NCBI GenBank assembly: GCA_020028375.1
Contig: JAHZNX010000058.1
Coordinates: 1 to 13,324 of the forward strand
Reading direction: 5' to 3'
Origin: Betaproteobacteria bacterium
GTDB taxonomy: Bacteria; Pseudomonadota; Gammaproteobacteria; Burkholderiales; SG8-41
DNA: 13,324 bases
Part shown: one piece after another, positions 13,298 to 13,324 of the stretch
How the letters are laid out: each line of letters starts with the position of its first letter
How positions within the stretch are numbered: position 1 is the first letter of the stretch
Translations under genes and position numbers: made by a program
The notes under the pieces: generated by a model
Databases searched by the model: none
What the model was told of the DNA's origin: nothing
Seen by the model: only the letters and a program-made list of their open reading frames with translations

Positions 13298-13324
13298 TCC
13301 GGTTTGGACAACGTCATTAACGCC

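Overview
The window reads as a high-GC betaproteobacterial chromosome segment, most likely Burkholderiales or a related environmental lineage. The main reason is a run of Bug/TctC-type periplasmic solute receptors, a family greatly expanded in that group. They sit among the metabolic genes that usually accompany them: an Asp/Glu-racemase-like enzyme, a ThDP (thiamine diphosphate) enzyme, an amidase and a CaiB-type CoA transferase. Coding density is high and Shine-Dalgarno sites are strong and purine-rich. There is no tRNA, rRNA, CRISPR array, phage gene or transposase.

Layout. (1) 1-1712, minus: a membrane-anchored CadC-like winged-helix regulator with TPR repeats, cut by the left edge. (2) 1926-3032, plus: a divergent lipoprotein metallophosphoesterase. 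(3) 3168-4678, minus: a racemase-superfamily gene whose stop codon directly abuts a Bug receptor gene. That receptor is a pseudogene: an internal out-of-frame deletion removed its ligand-binding loops. (4) 4869-7979, plus: three intact Bug receptors in tandem, with an intrinsic terminator and a long hairpin between the second and third. (5) 8005-9952, minus: an acetolactate-synthase-like ThDP enzyme followed by a 76-residue unknown protein. (6) 10088-11500, plus: an amidase-signature hydrolase. (7) 11501-11894: a gene-poor spacer with a multi-hairpin palindromic repeat, a minus-strand intrinsic terminator and a promoter. (8) 11895-13097, plus: a CaiB/BaiF (class III) CoA transferase. (9) 13094-13237, minus: a very small DUF3096-type membrane protein whose stop codon overlaps that of the CoA transferase.

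How the genes may work together (inference): the Bug receptors would capture small carboxylates in the periplasm. The racemase-like enzyme, amidase, ThDP enzyme and CoA transferase would convert, hydrolyse, cleave or activate such acids. No TctA/TctB membrane permease is present, so the receptors are orphans here and must use a transporter encoded elsewhere. Substrates cannot be named from sequence.

No clearly new system is visible. The most interesting points are the deletion-inactivated receptor, active-site substitutions in three enzymes or receptors (a missing second cysteine in the racemase-like protein, Asp for the catalytic Glu in the ThDP enzyme, Ile for Gly in one Bug ligand loop), a near-identical promoter element upstream of a Bug gene and the amidase gene, and a minus-strand terminator in the 11.5-11.9 kb spacer with no clear gene feeding it.
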